From contig NZ_QYBC01000032.1 of NCBI RefSeq assembly GCF_004137085.1, positions 1 through 36,084 of the forward strand: a DNA stretch of 36,084 nucleotides. The letters run 5' to 3'. Shown here in pieces: positions 8,645 through 16,192 of the stretch. The notes below the pieces were generated by a model. That model did no database searches. It saw only the letters and a program-made list of their open reading frames with translations, and had not been told where the DNA came from. The stretch comes from Lichenibacterium ramalinae (GTDB lineage: Bacteria > Pseudomonadota > Alphaproteobacteria > Rhizobiales > Beijerinckiaceae). Made by a program: the position numbers and the translations under genes. The stretch's first letter is position 1. The number at the start of each line of letters is the position of its first letter.

Positions 8645-9199
8645 ATGATCACCGACCGGAGATCCATCCTCGCCGGCCTCGCCCTCATCGCCGCAACACC
8701 GGCCGCGATGGCCCAGGCCCAGAAGGTCGCCCCCGCCACGCCGGTCACGGACTTCGCGGGCGTGAAAACCGCAGCCGACTATTACATGGGCGTCCTCGGT
8801 CCGGCGGAGGCGTCGCTGACGACGTCTCAACTGGCTGTGGAGCGCGCGACCAACAAGGATGCGCACGAGTTCGCCGGCTTCGAACTCGGTGAGGCCATCA
8901 CGGTCAACGAGGTGCTGAAGGATCTCGGAACCAAGGGCACCGTGGACACGAACGCGACAGCCCTTATCACGAAGATCAAAAGCTCGGAGAAGGGCGCGAG
9001 CTTCGACCGGGCTTACATCGCGTTCCAGCTCGACAACCACGAGTACCTGCGGGATCTCGCCGACGCCTACCTGCACAACAGCGCGGGCACGACCGATCCC
9101 ATGGAGAAGCAGGGGCGCCTGCTCGCCTCCCTGATGCTGGCCGTCTTCAAGGAACACGTCGCGATCTGCAAGCGCGTCAACGCCGAGCTGAAGGCGTAG
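8645..9199 (+). CDS. Exported DUF4142 domain protein
   Basis: A 184-aa protein whose N terminus (MITDRRSILAGLALIAATPA, followed by AMAQA) is an export signal with a twin-arginine-like RRSIL. The mature protein is helical, with a repeated pattern of long helices (ASLTTSQLAVERATNKDAHEFAGFE and HEYLRDLADAYLHNS) typical of the DUF4142 ferritin-like bundle. These periplasmic or outer-membrane proteins are common in Alphaproteobacteria, where several copies are often found; their role is not established, though stress response is often suspected. ATG 8645 is preceded by CAGGAGACC, so the in-frame ATG at 8597 is not needed. The hydrolase gene begins about 107 bases downstream. Confidence 0.82.
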   Translation: MITDRRSILAGLALIAATPAAMAQAQKVAPATPVTDFAGVKTAADYYMGVLGPAEASLTTSQLAVERATNKDAHEFAGFELGEAITVNEVLKDLGTKGTVDTNATALITKIKSSEKGASFDRAYIAFQLDNHEYLRDLADAYLHNSAGTTDPMEKQGRLLASLMLAVFKEHVAICKRVNAELKA

Positions 9200-9306
9200 G
9201 CGCCAGACCAAGGCCGCTTCGATGCCTGTCCGGCGTCCGTCGAGCACCGCATCGCGGGACGACCGCTCGCCCGGCAGGGCTTTGACTCTTTGACAGGACT
9301 CCTCTC

Positions 9307-10497
9307 ATGAAAATCCCGTTTCGCACGTCCACACTCCTGGCCACACTCATGACCGGGACTGCCCTGCTCGCTGCTTCTCCAGGATGGGCACAGACCGCCA
9401 CTCCCCCGCTACCCGCCGCCGCGGCTACCATACCCGACGCTCCCGTCACGGAGCCTGCCTTCTCCACCGTCGCGACGGTGGCGGAGACGCCCGACAGCGG
9501 CACGATGAAGCGTGCCGACAAGGACATGGCGGCGGTGCTGAAGAAACTCGGCGACCTCGGCGTGAAGCCGATCGAGTCACGCTCGGTCGAGGAGGCCCGC
9601 AGTCAACCGACGCCCGCTGACGCTGTGCAGGCCGTGCTCAAGGAGCAGGGCAAGGACCCGGCCGCGCTGATGGCGGCGATGAAGGTGTCCAAGAAGGACA
9701 TGACCTACCCAACGGCTGGCGGCACTCAGCAGGTCAGGGTTTACACGCCTGAGGGGGCCGGAACCGGCCCGCTGCCCGTCATCGTCTACTATCACGGCGG
9801 TGGTTGGGTGATCGCCACGGTGGACACCTACGAAGCGTCGGCCATGGCGCTCGCCAAGAAAGCCAAGGCGATCGTGGCCAGCGTCGAGTACCGTCACGCC
9901 CCCGAGAACAAGTTTCCGGCCGCCCATGAAGACGCTTTCGCGGCCTACAAGTGGGCCCTGGCCAACGCCGCGCAGTTCGGTGGCGATCCCGCCCGTGTGG
10001 CTGTGGCGGGAGAGAGCGCCGGTGGCAACCTAGCCGCCAACGTCGCCATCATGGCGCGCGACGGCAACGTGCAGAAGCCGGCACACATGCTTCTCGTCTA
10101 TCCCGTCGCCGGCACCGACATGAACACGCCGTCCTACATCCAGAACCAGAACGCCATGCCGTTGTCGAAGGGCGCCATGGGCTGGTTCGTCGACAAGACC
10201 CTGGCCAAGCCAGAGGATGCCAAGAGCCCGATGCTAAACCTGACCACCATGGTCGACCTGAAGGGCCTTCCGTCAGCGACCGTCATTACCGACAGCATCG
10301 ATCCGCTAGAGTCCGAAGGCAAGATGCTGGCCGAAAAGCTCAAGGCCGCCGGCGTGCCGACGACTTACAAGAACTACGAGGGTGTGACGCACGAGTTCTT
10401 CGGCATGGCTCCCGTCGTTTCTGACGCCGACAAAGCCCAGGACGTGGCCGCCCAGGACCTGCGTGAGGCTTTCGTGGGCGAGTCTAAGCCAAAGTAA
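9307..10497 (+). CDS. Exported alpha/beta hydrolase, hormone-sensitive-lipase type esterase
   Basis: A 396-aa protein with a signal peptide (MKIPFRTSTLLATLMTGTAL, cleaved near SPGWA) and a linker of about 100 residues, then an alpha/beta hydrolase_3 domain. The oxyanion-hole motif is YYHGGGWV, the nucleophile elbow is GESAGGN, and the C-terminal DPLESEG and GVTHEFFGM supply the Asp and His of the catalytic triad. It should hydrolyse carboxyl esters in the periplasm or outside the cell; the natural substrate is unknown. The long region between signal and catalytic domain (TFSTVATV to QVRV) is more than typical bacterial HSL esterases have. A strong palindrome follows the stop codon and probably ends transcription. 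Confidence 0.92.
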   Translation: MKIPFRTSTLLATLMTGTALLAASPGWAQTATPPLPAAAATIPDAPVTEPAFSTVATVAETPDSGTMKRADKDMAAVLKKLGDLGVKPIESRSVEEARSQPTPADAVQAVLKEQGKDPAALMAAMKVSKKDMTYPTAGGTQQVRVYTPEGAGTGPLPVIVYYHGGGWVIATVDTYEASAMALAKKAKAIVASVEYRHAPENKFPAAHEDAFAAYKWALANAAQFGGDPARVAVAGESAGGNLAANVAIMARDGNVQKPAHMLLVYPVAGTDMNTPSYIQNQNAMPLSKGAMGWFVDKTLAKPEDAKSPMLNLTTMVDLKGLPSATVITDSIDPLESEGKMLAEKLKAAGVPTTYKNYEGVTHEFFGMAPVVSDADKAQDVAAQDLREAFVGESKPK

Positions 10498-10510
10498 TCA
10501 AGATCGGGGG

Positions 10511-10538
10511 GGCTGGGCGATCGCGCGATCGCCCAGCC
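10511..10538 (+). terminator. 14-bp-arm perfect palindrome after the hydrolase gene
   Basis: A perfect inverted repeat with arms GGCTGGGCGATCGC and GCGATCGCCCAGCC and no spacer, 13 bases after the hydrolase stop codon. The stem is very stable, though it is not followed by a long T run (only GCTTTG). A transcription terminator is the most likely role. The GCGATCGC core could also be a binding or repeat element. Confidence 0.65.
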
Positions 10539-10969
10539 GCTTTGAATGTTCAAGGCTGAGTGATGAAGAAGCATGAACGCGGGCATAGGCTGCTCCGATA
10601 AAATATTTCATTTCAGTTTGAACAGCTGCTTTGGATGTGACTGCGCTCAAGAGCGAACCTTCCGCTCTCCACCCACTCCCGCCATGAGCCGACCGCTGGC
10701 AACTGATCGCTTTCGCCTCTGATGGAAGGAAGGGCCGCCAACATCATTTGCCGAAGCTGGCGAGTATGAACGCCGCATCAAGGTCAGACCGAGAACGCTC
10801 GCAGTAGGGGAGGGCAGGGGATCGCGTCCGTCAAGGTATTGTAGTTTGTTCAGGTTTGCCGCCGAACCCACGCGAAACGGTCCGCGGAGGAGCCGTTCAA
10901 ATCCGAAGGCGATTTCAGCCCTCCTCGTGTCGGTATACTCACATTCGCAGCCACCGACCGACACGGCCC
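10539..10969. other. Intergenic stretch before the resolvase remnant
   Basis: About 430 bases with no convincing coding sequence. Frames that cross it on the minus strand have no recognisable domain. I see no tRNA-like or CRISPR-like structure. It marks the boundary between the ordinary block on the left and the mobile island on the right. Confidence 0.4.
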
Positions 10970-11466
10970 TCACATCAAAGCGCTCGCCTTCTCGGCTCCA
11001 GTCCTGATACCGCGCCAACCGCGGCGCTTCAGCGTGTCATCGAGGGTCGACCTTGCCACCCCGAAGCTGCGGCACACCGAGGCCTTGCTGGCGCCGCCGT
11101 CGAGGGCGGCGGTGACTGGGCGAGAGCGCCGAAGATGGAGAAGAGCAGCTCGCCCTGCGGCGTGGTGGTGTCCATGTGTTCGGTCAGCGATCGGAAGCCG
11201 ACGCCGCGCCCTTTCAGGTCGGTGATGATGTCGAGCAGGTTCGGCAGGGAGCGGCCGAGGCGGTCGAGCTTCCAAACCACGAGCACGTCACCGGAGCGGA
11301 GGTCGGCGAGGCAGGCCTTCAAGCCGGGGCGGTCGTCCTTCGAGCCGGAGGCGCGATCGTGATGGAGGTGACGCTCGTCGATTCCTGCCGCGGCGAGCGC
11401 GTCACGCTGCAGGTCGACGGACTGTCGGTCGTCGGAGGTGGAAACCCGCATGTACCCGACCAGCAT
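10970..11466 (-). pseudogene. Serine recombinase (resolvase/invertase family), internally deleted and frameshifted
   Basis: The N-terminal catalytic domain starts MLVGYMRVSTSDDRQSVDLQ at 11466 and carries Tyr/Arg/Ser motifs of serine recombinases, then ASGSKDDRPGL, LVVWKLDRLGRS and TTPQGELLFSIFGALAQ. At that point an intact resolvase would continue with FERELI and a long helix. Here the frame passes into nonsense, and the C-terminal DNA-binding helix-turn-helix (SKASVCRSFGVARSTLDDTL) reappears in another minus-strand frame ending at 10970. About 40 residues around the helix E region are missing, and the two parts are out of frame. The gene cannot make an active recombinase. Confidence 0.82.
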
Positions 11467-11577
11467 GCCCGACAAACCCTGATTTCCGCGTTTCCGCACA
11501 CACTATCATTCCGGCAGGGTTTGTCGTGCAGAAAACGCCCATGCGGGCCGGAGTCGGAAGGGGCTCGACGAGCTATG

Positions 11578-11601
11578 TCCGGGAAACAAATGTTTTCCGG
11601 A
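11578..11601. repeat. 24-bp imperfect palindrome downstream of the ABC-3C operon
   Basis: Arms TCCGGGAAAC and GTTTTCCGGA match at 9 of 10 positions around a 4-base centre. It lies 85 bases past the end of the ABC-3C ATPase gene and before the resolvase remnant. It may be a terminator for the operon or a recombination/insertion boundary; no T tract settles the first option. Confidence 0.45.
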
Positions 11602-11685
11602 AGGTTGTGACTGCACTCGCAAAGATTGTAGACCGCTCCAGGCCCGACGAGTCTAGCTCTGGAACACGCTGGATATTCGATATTT

Positions 11686-13440
11686 TCAATCGAATCTGAC
11701 ACCAAAAAGTCCGCCATCGGGTTCATCAGAAAGGACTGGTTTGATGACGAATTCCGAAAAGCTGTCTTTTCCCTCCAATTCTGCTCTCATGAGTTCATCA
11801 GAGTTCAGAGTGACAATATATTGTATTCCGATCTCCTGTGAATATTCTGCACCCAAGCGCAATGATCTTGCAAACTGACGACCATCTACAGGTTCGAACA
11901 GGTGGCTATCATGCAACAGAAAGCCTGGTCCCAATCCACGGCTCTGGCAAAGTGCGGCCATGGTGAAGTCAAAGCAGAAAATTTGCATGCTCATAATACC
12001 AGCACTTTGCGAAGAGGGCATGGTTGGAAGGAACCGCAACCCTTGCTCAGAGGCAGATATCGCCAATTGGCCTGGGCTCTCATAAAGCCTTTCCGATATC
12101 TCCGAAAAGATACGGCTAGCCTGATCGATAATCGATGACCTCTCCCGCCTATCTTGACGCAAAGCCCTCACTGCTTCCTCAATCTCCTGCTGAAGATCTT
12201 CGGCTTGCTGCTCAAGGCTGCGTGCTTCTATGAGGCGAGCTTCTAATACCCGCACTACACCCTCCTTATTTGATAACTCATCACGCAGGCGTAGGAGTTC
12301 GTCGGCTGGCCCGCCTGTCTTGAGAGCAGTTATGATTTGCCTTCGCCGGATCTCCAGTGCTTCTCTCTGCGGTTGTCGCTCTTGGATGCGTCGAAGAATG
12401 CTAGAGTTTTCATTCTGCAGCTGGGTTCGTCGGTTCTCAATCAGTTTCTGGTGAAACTGATATACTTCCTCGTACCGCCTGTTAATGACAGCGGGGAAAA
12501 CGAGCTGCGCCTCGGTAAAAAGCTTTTCAAGCTGTGGGCCTCTAACGACGCCCTCTGTCTCAAGAGCATTCTTGTTAGCGTCTAACGCCTCACTGTCGAG
12601 TACATCTTCATCGGACAGGTCACGACCTCTTTGATTGAGAGAGGCAAGCTCCTGCTCCAATTCACGAAAGATCGGCAGCACATTGAACGCATCAATTCTC
12701 GCGCGCAGTTGATCGCGAGCAAGCGTTGCAGCGGCCATCATAGCTGAAAGTTGTGCTTCTAAGTCGATGCGACGACTTCCAGCAGGAGAGCTTTTATCGA
12801 TATCCCGAAGCGCTTTCTGAGCCACCTGTATCTGTTTGAGAGAGTTCTTGGCCTTATAGAAGCGACGTACAATTTCGGCATCTATCCCAAATAGCACTGC
12901 CAAATTCGCCTCACTAACTGAATTTGTTTGCGCGCGAAATGTTCTGATTGGATCGTCATATCCACCGTCCCGGCGACGCCGAGTAAAGTAGGTGATGAGC
13001 TGCCGAAAAGATGCGCCTCCAGGAGGACGATTAGGACTCAGCTTGAACCAAGTCGCACCAAGGAAATTAGTCCATGCGCTGTTTGGGATCTCACTTCCAG
13101 AGCGAAATGGCGAGCTGGTTCCGATATCAGTCTCGATCAGCAACTTCGTTTCAGCTGGGCACCTCTCTACGGTGAAGCGCTCATCTCCAACATCAAGTGT
13201 TAGATGGTAAGTCCACTCGGAGACTATTTCGGATGTAAGTGCTCCCTCAGGCTTCCCACCTAGTAGAAAATGGATCACATCGATAAGACTCGATTTTCCT
13301 ACGCCGTTTCGCGTTCGTCGCTGCGGCTCTTTGTCTTCTATTTCAGTTTCAAATCGTCGATCAGCCACGATGATGTTGAAGCCGTTCCTGAAAGCGAACG
13401 CCTTGAACGATGAATTATTTGCTGAAAGGCGGTGAAGCAT
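11686..13440 (-). CDS. DUF2326-like SMC/RecN-type ABC ATPase, ATPase component of an ABC-3C system
   Basis: A 584-aa protein. An early Walker A motif, RNGVGKSSLIDVIHFLLGG, lies at about residues 44-62, after a short strand-rich region. The middle (about 180-450) is charged and helical, with heptad-like stretches (RRIQERQPQREALEIRRR; LEQQAEDLQQEIEEAVRALR), so it is a coiled coil. The end has the DUF2326 signature GPGFLLHDSHLFEPVD (HDSHLF at about 510-515), where Walker B would be, and RQ after it. This Rad50/SMC-like layout marks the ATPase of ABC-three-component conflict systems, which are thought to sense foreign nucleic acid and unleash an effector. Its start overlaps the stop of the middle-component gene (TAATG), so translation is coupled. 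Confidence 0.85.
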   Translation of the reverse strand: MLHRLSANNSSFKAFAFRNGFNIIVADRRFETEIEDKEPQRRTRNGVGKSSLIDVIHFLLGGKPEGALTSEIVSEWTYHLTLDVGDERFTVERCPAETKLLIETDIGTSSPFRSGSEIPNSAWTNFLGATWFKLSPNRPPGGASFRQLITYFTRRRRDGGYDDPIRTFRAQTNSVSEANLAVLFGIDAEIVRRFYKAKNSLKQIQVAQKALRDIDKSSPAGSRRIDLEAQLSAMMAAATLARDQLRARIDAFNVLPIFRELEQELASLNQRGRDLSDEDVLDSEALDANKNALETEGVVRGPQLEKLFTEAQLVFPAVINRRYEEVYQFHQKLIENRRTQLQNENSSILRRIQERQPQREALEIRRRQIITALKTGGPADELLRLRDELSNKEGVVRVLEARLIEARSLEQQAEDLQQEIEEAVRALRQDRRERSSIIDQASRIFSEISERLYESPGQLAISASEQGLRFLPTMPSSQSAGIMSMQIFCFDFTMAALCQSRGLGPGFLLHDSHLFEPVDGRQFARSLRLGAEYSQEIGIQYIVTLNSDELMRAELEGKDSFSEFVIKPVLSDEPDGGLFGVRFD

Positions 13441-13685
13441 TACGTCGGCCGCCTATTACTGCGACGCAATAGGCCGTCCTGATCGAACCACACAAGATTC
13501 ATCAAAAAAAGGAGATCAACGGCCAGCAAAAACCAGCTATAGGCAATGGGCTTCTTACGATAAGTCTCTCTAGTGTCATCCCACAGACGAGAGATAGTCG
13601 TCGGTTCATTCAGCTTTTCAAAGAGGGTTCCCGATATTGTGAGAAGCGCACGATCTGGCGCTATATTTCGATCTGGCAGGATCAT
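13440..13685 (-). CDS. ABC-three-component system middle component, MC6-like
   Basis: An 81-aa protein: it opens MILPDRNIAPDRALLTISGT and continues LFEKLNEPTTISRLWDD, then a helical stretch with SWFLLAVDLLFLMNLVWFDQDGLLRR. The opening MILPD, the TISRLW segment and the strand-turn ending before LLRR match the small winged-helix-like middle components (MC6 type) placed between effector and ATPase in ABC-3C operons. They are thought to bridge the two. Its ATG overlaps the effector stop (ATGA) and its TAA overlaps the ATPase ATG by one base, the tight coupling expected for a complex. The family call rests on motif memory and context, not a search. Confidence 0.78.
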   Translation of the reverse strand: MILPDRNIAPDRALLTISGTLFEKLNEPTTISRLWDDTRETYRKKPIAYSWFLLAVDLLFLMNLVWFDQDGLLRRSNRRPT

Positions 13686-14614
13686 GCAGCTTGATCCTCT
13701 GGCGGGCGTTCGAATATCTCGCAGGTCGTAAAAAAATGGGTGACGATGGCTAAGGCAGCAGCATCACGCTCAACGTCGCCACTCCCTCCCCCAGCAAATT
13801 GAAGTAGCTTATTGAAAGCATCAGCTGGTTCAGCACCGTTGTCACGAAGGACCCGGTAGCGCGCGGAGAAGCCCTCGGCCATGCGTGCAGCCTCGTCAGG
13901 ATCGGCTCGATCCTTGATATATTCTCTTACTCGATTAGCGCCCAGTCCTCCGATGGCTAGGAAGTGACGTACTTTGCCCGAAAGAAAATTATGCGCCAGC
14001 TTTTCCTCTACATCAGGCGGCAGGGACAAGGCAGATACAGGAGACTCCGTTGTATCTCCTCTGATAAACGCAAGAGCCCGTCCTATGTTCGCGTAAGTTA
14101 CCCTGCGAATCATGTCCCCTCGGCCTGGTGGTCGTCCAAATAGATCTATACGTTTCGATATCTCGATTTGCTGAGCGATATCTATTATCTCATCGCGATG
14201 CATTATCTCGTAAGGAACACCTAGCTCAGCAGAAATCTTCGCGACTTCTCTGACAACCTCTGAAGGCGACTTATTTCGATAAAAACCAACGACAAAGGCC
14301 CACTTCGTCATCAGGTTTCCCCAATGAGTTTTTGCACCGCGGAAATCATCGTTCACCTTTTTCAAGGCATCATTCACGTCTACCTGACCATAGCGGGGGC
14401 CATAACACTGATACACACATCCTATGCCTGAATGAAAGCCGTCGCACTTGAGATCGCCGCGACTTCCCATTGGTATAGTAGAGTCGAAATGCGCGCCCCA
14501 GCGGGCTTTCGCGATTTTCTGGAAAAGGCTTTCGAACGCGTCGCCATCGACCTCCGCGAGGATGGTCATGAGACGCAGTTTTTGCCACTCCCAATCAAAA
14601 TCGTCGTCACACAC
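13682..14614 (-). CDS. Candidate effector of the ABC-3C system (possible REase-like N-terminal domain)
   Basis: A 310-aa protein starting at GTG 14614, with purine-rich GGGAGAG and AAGGAA upstream. The N-terminal ~100 residues read LFQKIAKARWGAHFDST, then GSRGDLKCDGFHSGIG and CVYQCYGPR. A Gly-Asp, a second Asp and a Q-x-(K/Y) strand are what a divergent PD-(D/E)XK nuclease would show, but the usual final Lys is replaced by Tyr (QCY). Residues ~100-170 form a Rossmann-like stretch (KWAFVVGFYRNKSPSE). The C-terminal ~140 residues are helical and may be the ABC-3C C-terminal domain. First gene of the operon, coupled to the middle component by ATGA. Effector role is inferred from position; nuclease activity is unproven. 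Confidence 0.7.
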   Translation of the reverse strand: MCDDDFDWEWQKLRLMTILAEVDGDAFESLFQKIAKARWGAHFDSTIPMGSRGDLKCDGFHSGIGCVYQCYGPRYGQVDVNDALKKVNDDFRGAKTHWGNLMTKWAFVVGFYRNKSPSEVVREVAKISAELGVPYEIMHRDEIIDIAQQIEISKRIDLFGRPPGRGDMIRRVTYANIGRALAFIRGDTTESPVSALSLPPDVEEKLAHNFLSGKVRHFLAIGGLGANRVREYIKDRADPDEAARMAEGFSARYRVLRDNGAEPADAFNKLLQFAGGGSGDVERDAAALAIVTHFFTTCEIFERPPEDQAA

Positions 14615-14676
14615 TTCCTTCTCTCCCTACGTGCGCTTCCCGGCTTCTGGACGGTCGTCCTAGCCTGTTTTAAGTG

Positions 14677-15147
14677 CTAGCGGATCGGGGAGCCACTCAA
14701 ATCACCACTCGCTCGATTTCGTCGAGCGAGGAGCTGTCGCGCCTCCTGTGGGTCGAGCACGGGCGTTGCCCCGGTCTTGGCCGAGTGGCTGGGTCCGCGC
14801 ACGGCAGATGACGGGTTGAAGGGCAGCACGCCGCCAGCGGCCAGCCAGTCGAACAGGCGTCGGATCGCGGCGAACTGCTGCTTGACGGTCGGCGCCGACT
14901 GCTCGCTCCGGATCAGCTGCTCGACATAGGCCTCGAGGTGAAGCGACGAGGCCTTCGCGATCGACGCCACGCCCTGCGCCTCCAGCCAGGTCAGGAACGC
15001 GCTCACGGCCCGCACGTATGCGCGGCGGGTGTTCGGGTTCCTGATCTGCGCCGTTAAGAATTCCAGGAAGCGATAGGCCGCGCGGTCGCTAGCCGCCGTG
15101 ATCACGGCCGGAACGCGGTCGGCCGTGATGGTGACAAGCTGGGTCAT
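14677..15147 (-). pseudogene. Truncated tyrosine recombinase/integrase (core-binding domain only)
   Basis: From ATG 15147 (MTQLVTITADRVPAVITAAS) the frame encodes a SAM-like core-binding domain: NPNTRRAYVRAVSAFLTWLE, QFAAIRRLFDWLAAGG and NPSSAVRGPSHS. It reaches the conserved start of the catalytic domain, PVLDPQEARQLL. After that, at about base 14740, the sequence changes to an unrelated ARRNRASGDLSGSPIR and stops. The catalytic Arg-His-Arg-Tyr part (about 180 residues) is absent. The stretch is GC-rich, unlike the lower-GC genes either side, so it is a scrap of an older integrase cut by the event that brought in the ABC-3C operon. Confidence 0.82.
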
Positions 15148-15682
15148 TGTTGCGCGCTTCGCGATTGCGAAAAGCTTCGATCTCTTCAAGGTGCGCTTGC
15201 CAGAAAGCTATAGCACTACGGAAAAGCGGCATGACCTTTCGACCGTGCAAGTCACAAAGCGTATCGGGATCGAAATTCATTGCGACCGTGGCAAAATTCC
15301 GTGCTCTTGGATCAGCATAAACGATGTGGCTAATGTCTGGATTTCCACGCAGCTGGAGGCGACTAGCAAATTCTTTGAGCAACCTATTACGATCCGGCTC
15401 GATGAAGCTGGTGAAAATATGTTCTTTTTTCCATTCCAGCCATTTAGACTTCAAAAACTGTTTCTCTTCAGGGACAGCACAATCGGTTTTTTCCAGCACA
15501 TGCCCCACCGATCGAAGCATGCAGACGATAGCGATATATTGTCCTTGCACACTCGCCTCTGGAACTGCCGCCGTTCCTTGGCTTGCGAGGTTCGATACCA
15601 TATCTTCGATCAATTCAAGCAGCTGTCGAGCAACTAGCATGACATTCTCTATGCGTATGATAAAGGACATTATCATGCGCAT
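15089..15682 (-). CDS. Hypothetical protein with a probably foreign C-terminal tail
   Basis: A 197-aa frame of lower GC content than its surroundings. The main body is helical (ARQLLELIEDMVSNLASQG; AIVCMLRSVGHVLEKTDCA; FIEPDRNRLLKEFASRLQL). I do not recognise the family. Up to about AFWQAHLEEIEAFRNRE the reading looks real. The last ~20 residues (ARNNDPACHHHGRPRSGRDH and on) are the integrase fragment read in another frame, so the original 3' end was probably lost when the two pieces were joined. The start lies in an inverted repeat at 15651-15682, with three nearby Met codons, so the exact start is uncertain. Confidence 0.6.
   Translation of the reverse strand: MRMIMSFIIRIENVMLVARQLLELIEDMVSNLASQGTAAVPEASVQGQYIAIVCMLRSVGHVLEKTDCAVPEEKQFLKSKWLEWKKEHIFTSFIEPDRNRLLKEFASRLQLRGNPDISHIVYADPRARNFATVAMNFDPDTLCDLHGRKVMPLFRSAIAFWQAHLEEIEAFRNREARNNDPACHHHGRPRSGRDHGG
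15651..15682. repeat. Inverted repeat over the start of the lower-GC hypothetical gene
   Basis: Arms ATGCGTATGATAA (15651-15663) and TTATCATGCGCAT (15670-15682) pair at 12 of 13 positions with a 6-base loop. The repeat covers the first codons of the minus-strand gene starting at 15682. It could be an operator, or an RNA hairpin that hides the start codon. It is not needed to explain the protein sequence. Confidence 0.55.
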
Positions 15683-15771
15683 TCACCACGGCGAATAGTT
15701 TCCGGTGAATAAGGGAACAAATCGGCAACGGGATGGCGCGACGCGCGTTGGTTGTGAAAAGGAGCCTCGCC

Positions 15772-16014
15772 ATGTCCGGAAAAACCACCTCGTCCAAGGC
15801 TGCCACCGCCGCCTCGAAAACCTTGAGCAGCGGCGACACTGGCTCGAAGAGCAAATCGGCCGCCGGGTCGGCCCTCTCTCAAAAAGAGTCCGTCAACACG
15901 AAGAACACCTCGGCCCCGGCCGCGTCCAAGTCCTCGAAGGCGCTGAGCGACGGCCGCAGTTCGTCTACCACGAAGTCGGCGGCCGGCTCGGCGCTGTCTC
16001 AGAAGAAGCGGTGA
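15772..16014 (+). CDS. Small Ser/Ala/Lys-rich protein with a duplicated motif
   Basis: An 80-aa protein built of two similar halves. Each half has a SKxxxxASKTL/SKxxKAL-type segment, then SG/DGRS, then KSAAGSALSQK. The terminal KSAAGSALSQ occurs at about residues 27-36 and 69-78. Composition is low-complexity, basic and hydrophilic, with no membrane segment. Proteins of this style are common hypothetical proteins in Hyphomicrobiales; the function is not known. The ATG at 15772 is preceded by AAAAGGAGCC, a strong ribosome-binding sequence, so the upstream ATG at 15733 is not used. A strong terminator-like hairpin follows about 56 bases after the stop. Confidence 0.75.
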   Translation: MSGKTTSSKAATAASKTLSSGDTGSKSKSAAGSALSQKESVNTKNTSAPAASKSSKALSDGRSSSTTKSAAGSALSQKKR

Positions 16015-16069
16015 GGCCCGACGTTGCCCTGGTGCGATCGTTCGGACACGAGGCGGTCGCTGAAAGCAA

Positions 16070-16096
16070 AAAGGGCACCCCGAGGGGGTGCCCTTT
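16070..16096 (+). terminator. Rho-independent-type terminator
   Basis: A perfect 12-bp stem (AAAGGGCACCCC / GGGGTGCCCTTT) with a 3-base loop. The A-rich left arm and T-rich right arm mean it can work in both directions. It separates the small repeat protein gene from the Abi gene. Confidence 0.85.
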
Positions 16097-16192
16097 CATG
16101 TTGGGAAGTCGAGGATCCGTTGCGCCGAAGCGACTGCCGATCAGATCTCGACTTTTCGCCTCTGAAGCTAGAGGAGGAGTGAGGAGGAGTCA

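Noticed and set aside
10647-11018. A 123-aa minus-strand frame overlapping the resolvase remnant
   Set aside because: No recognisable motif, and its end overlaps the better-supported HTH remnant; treated as chance.
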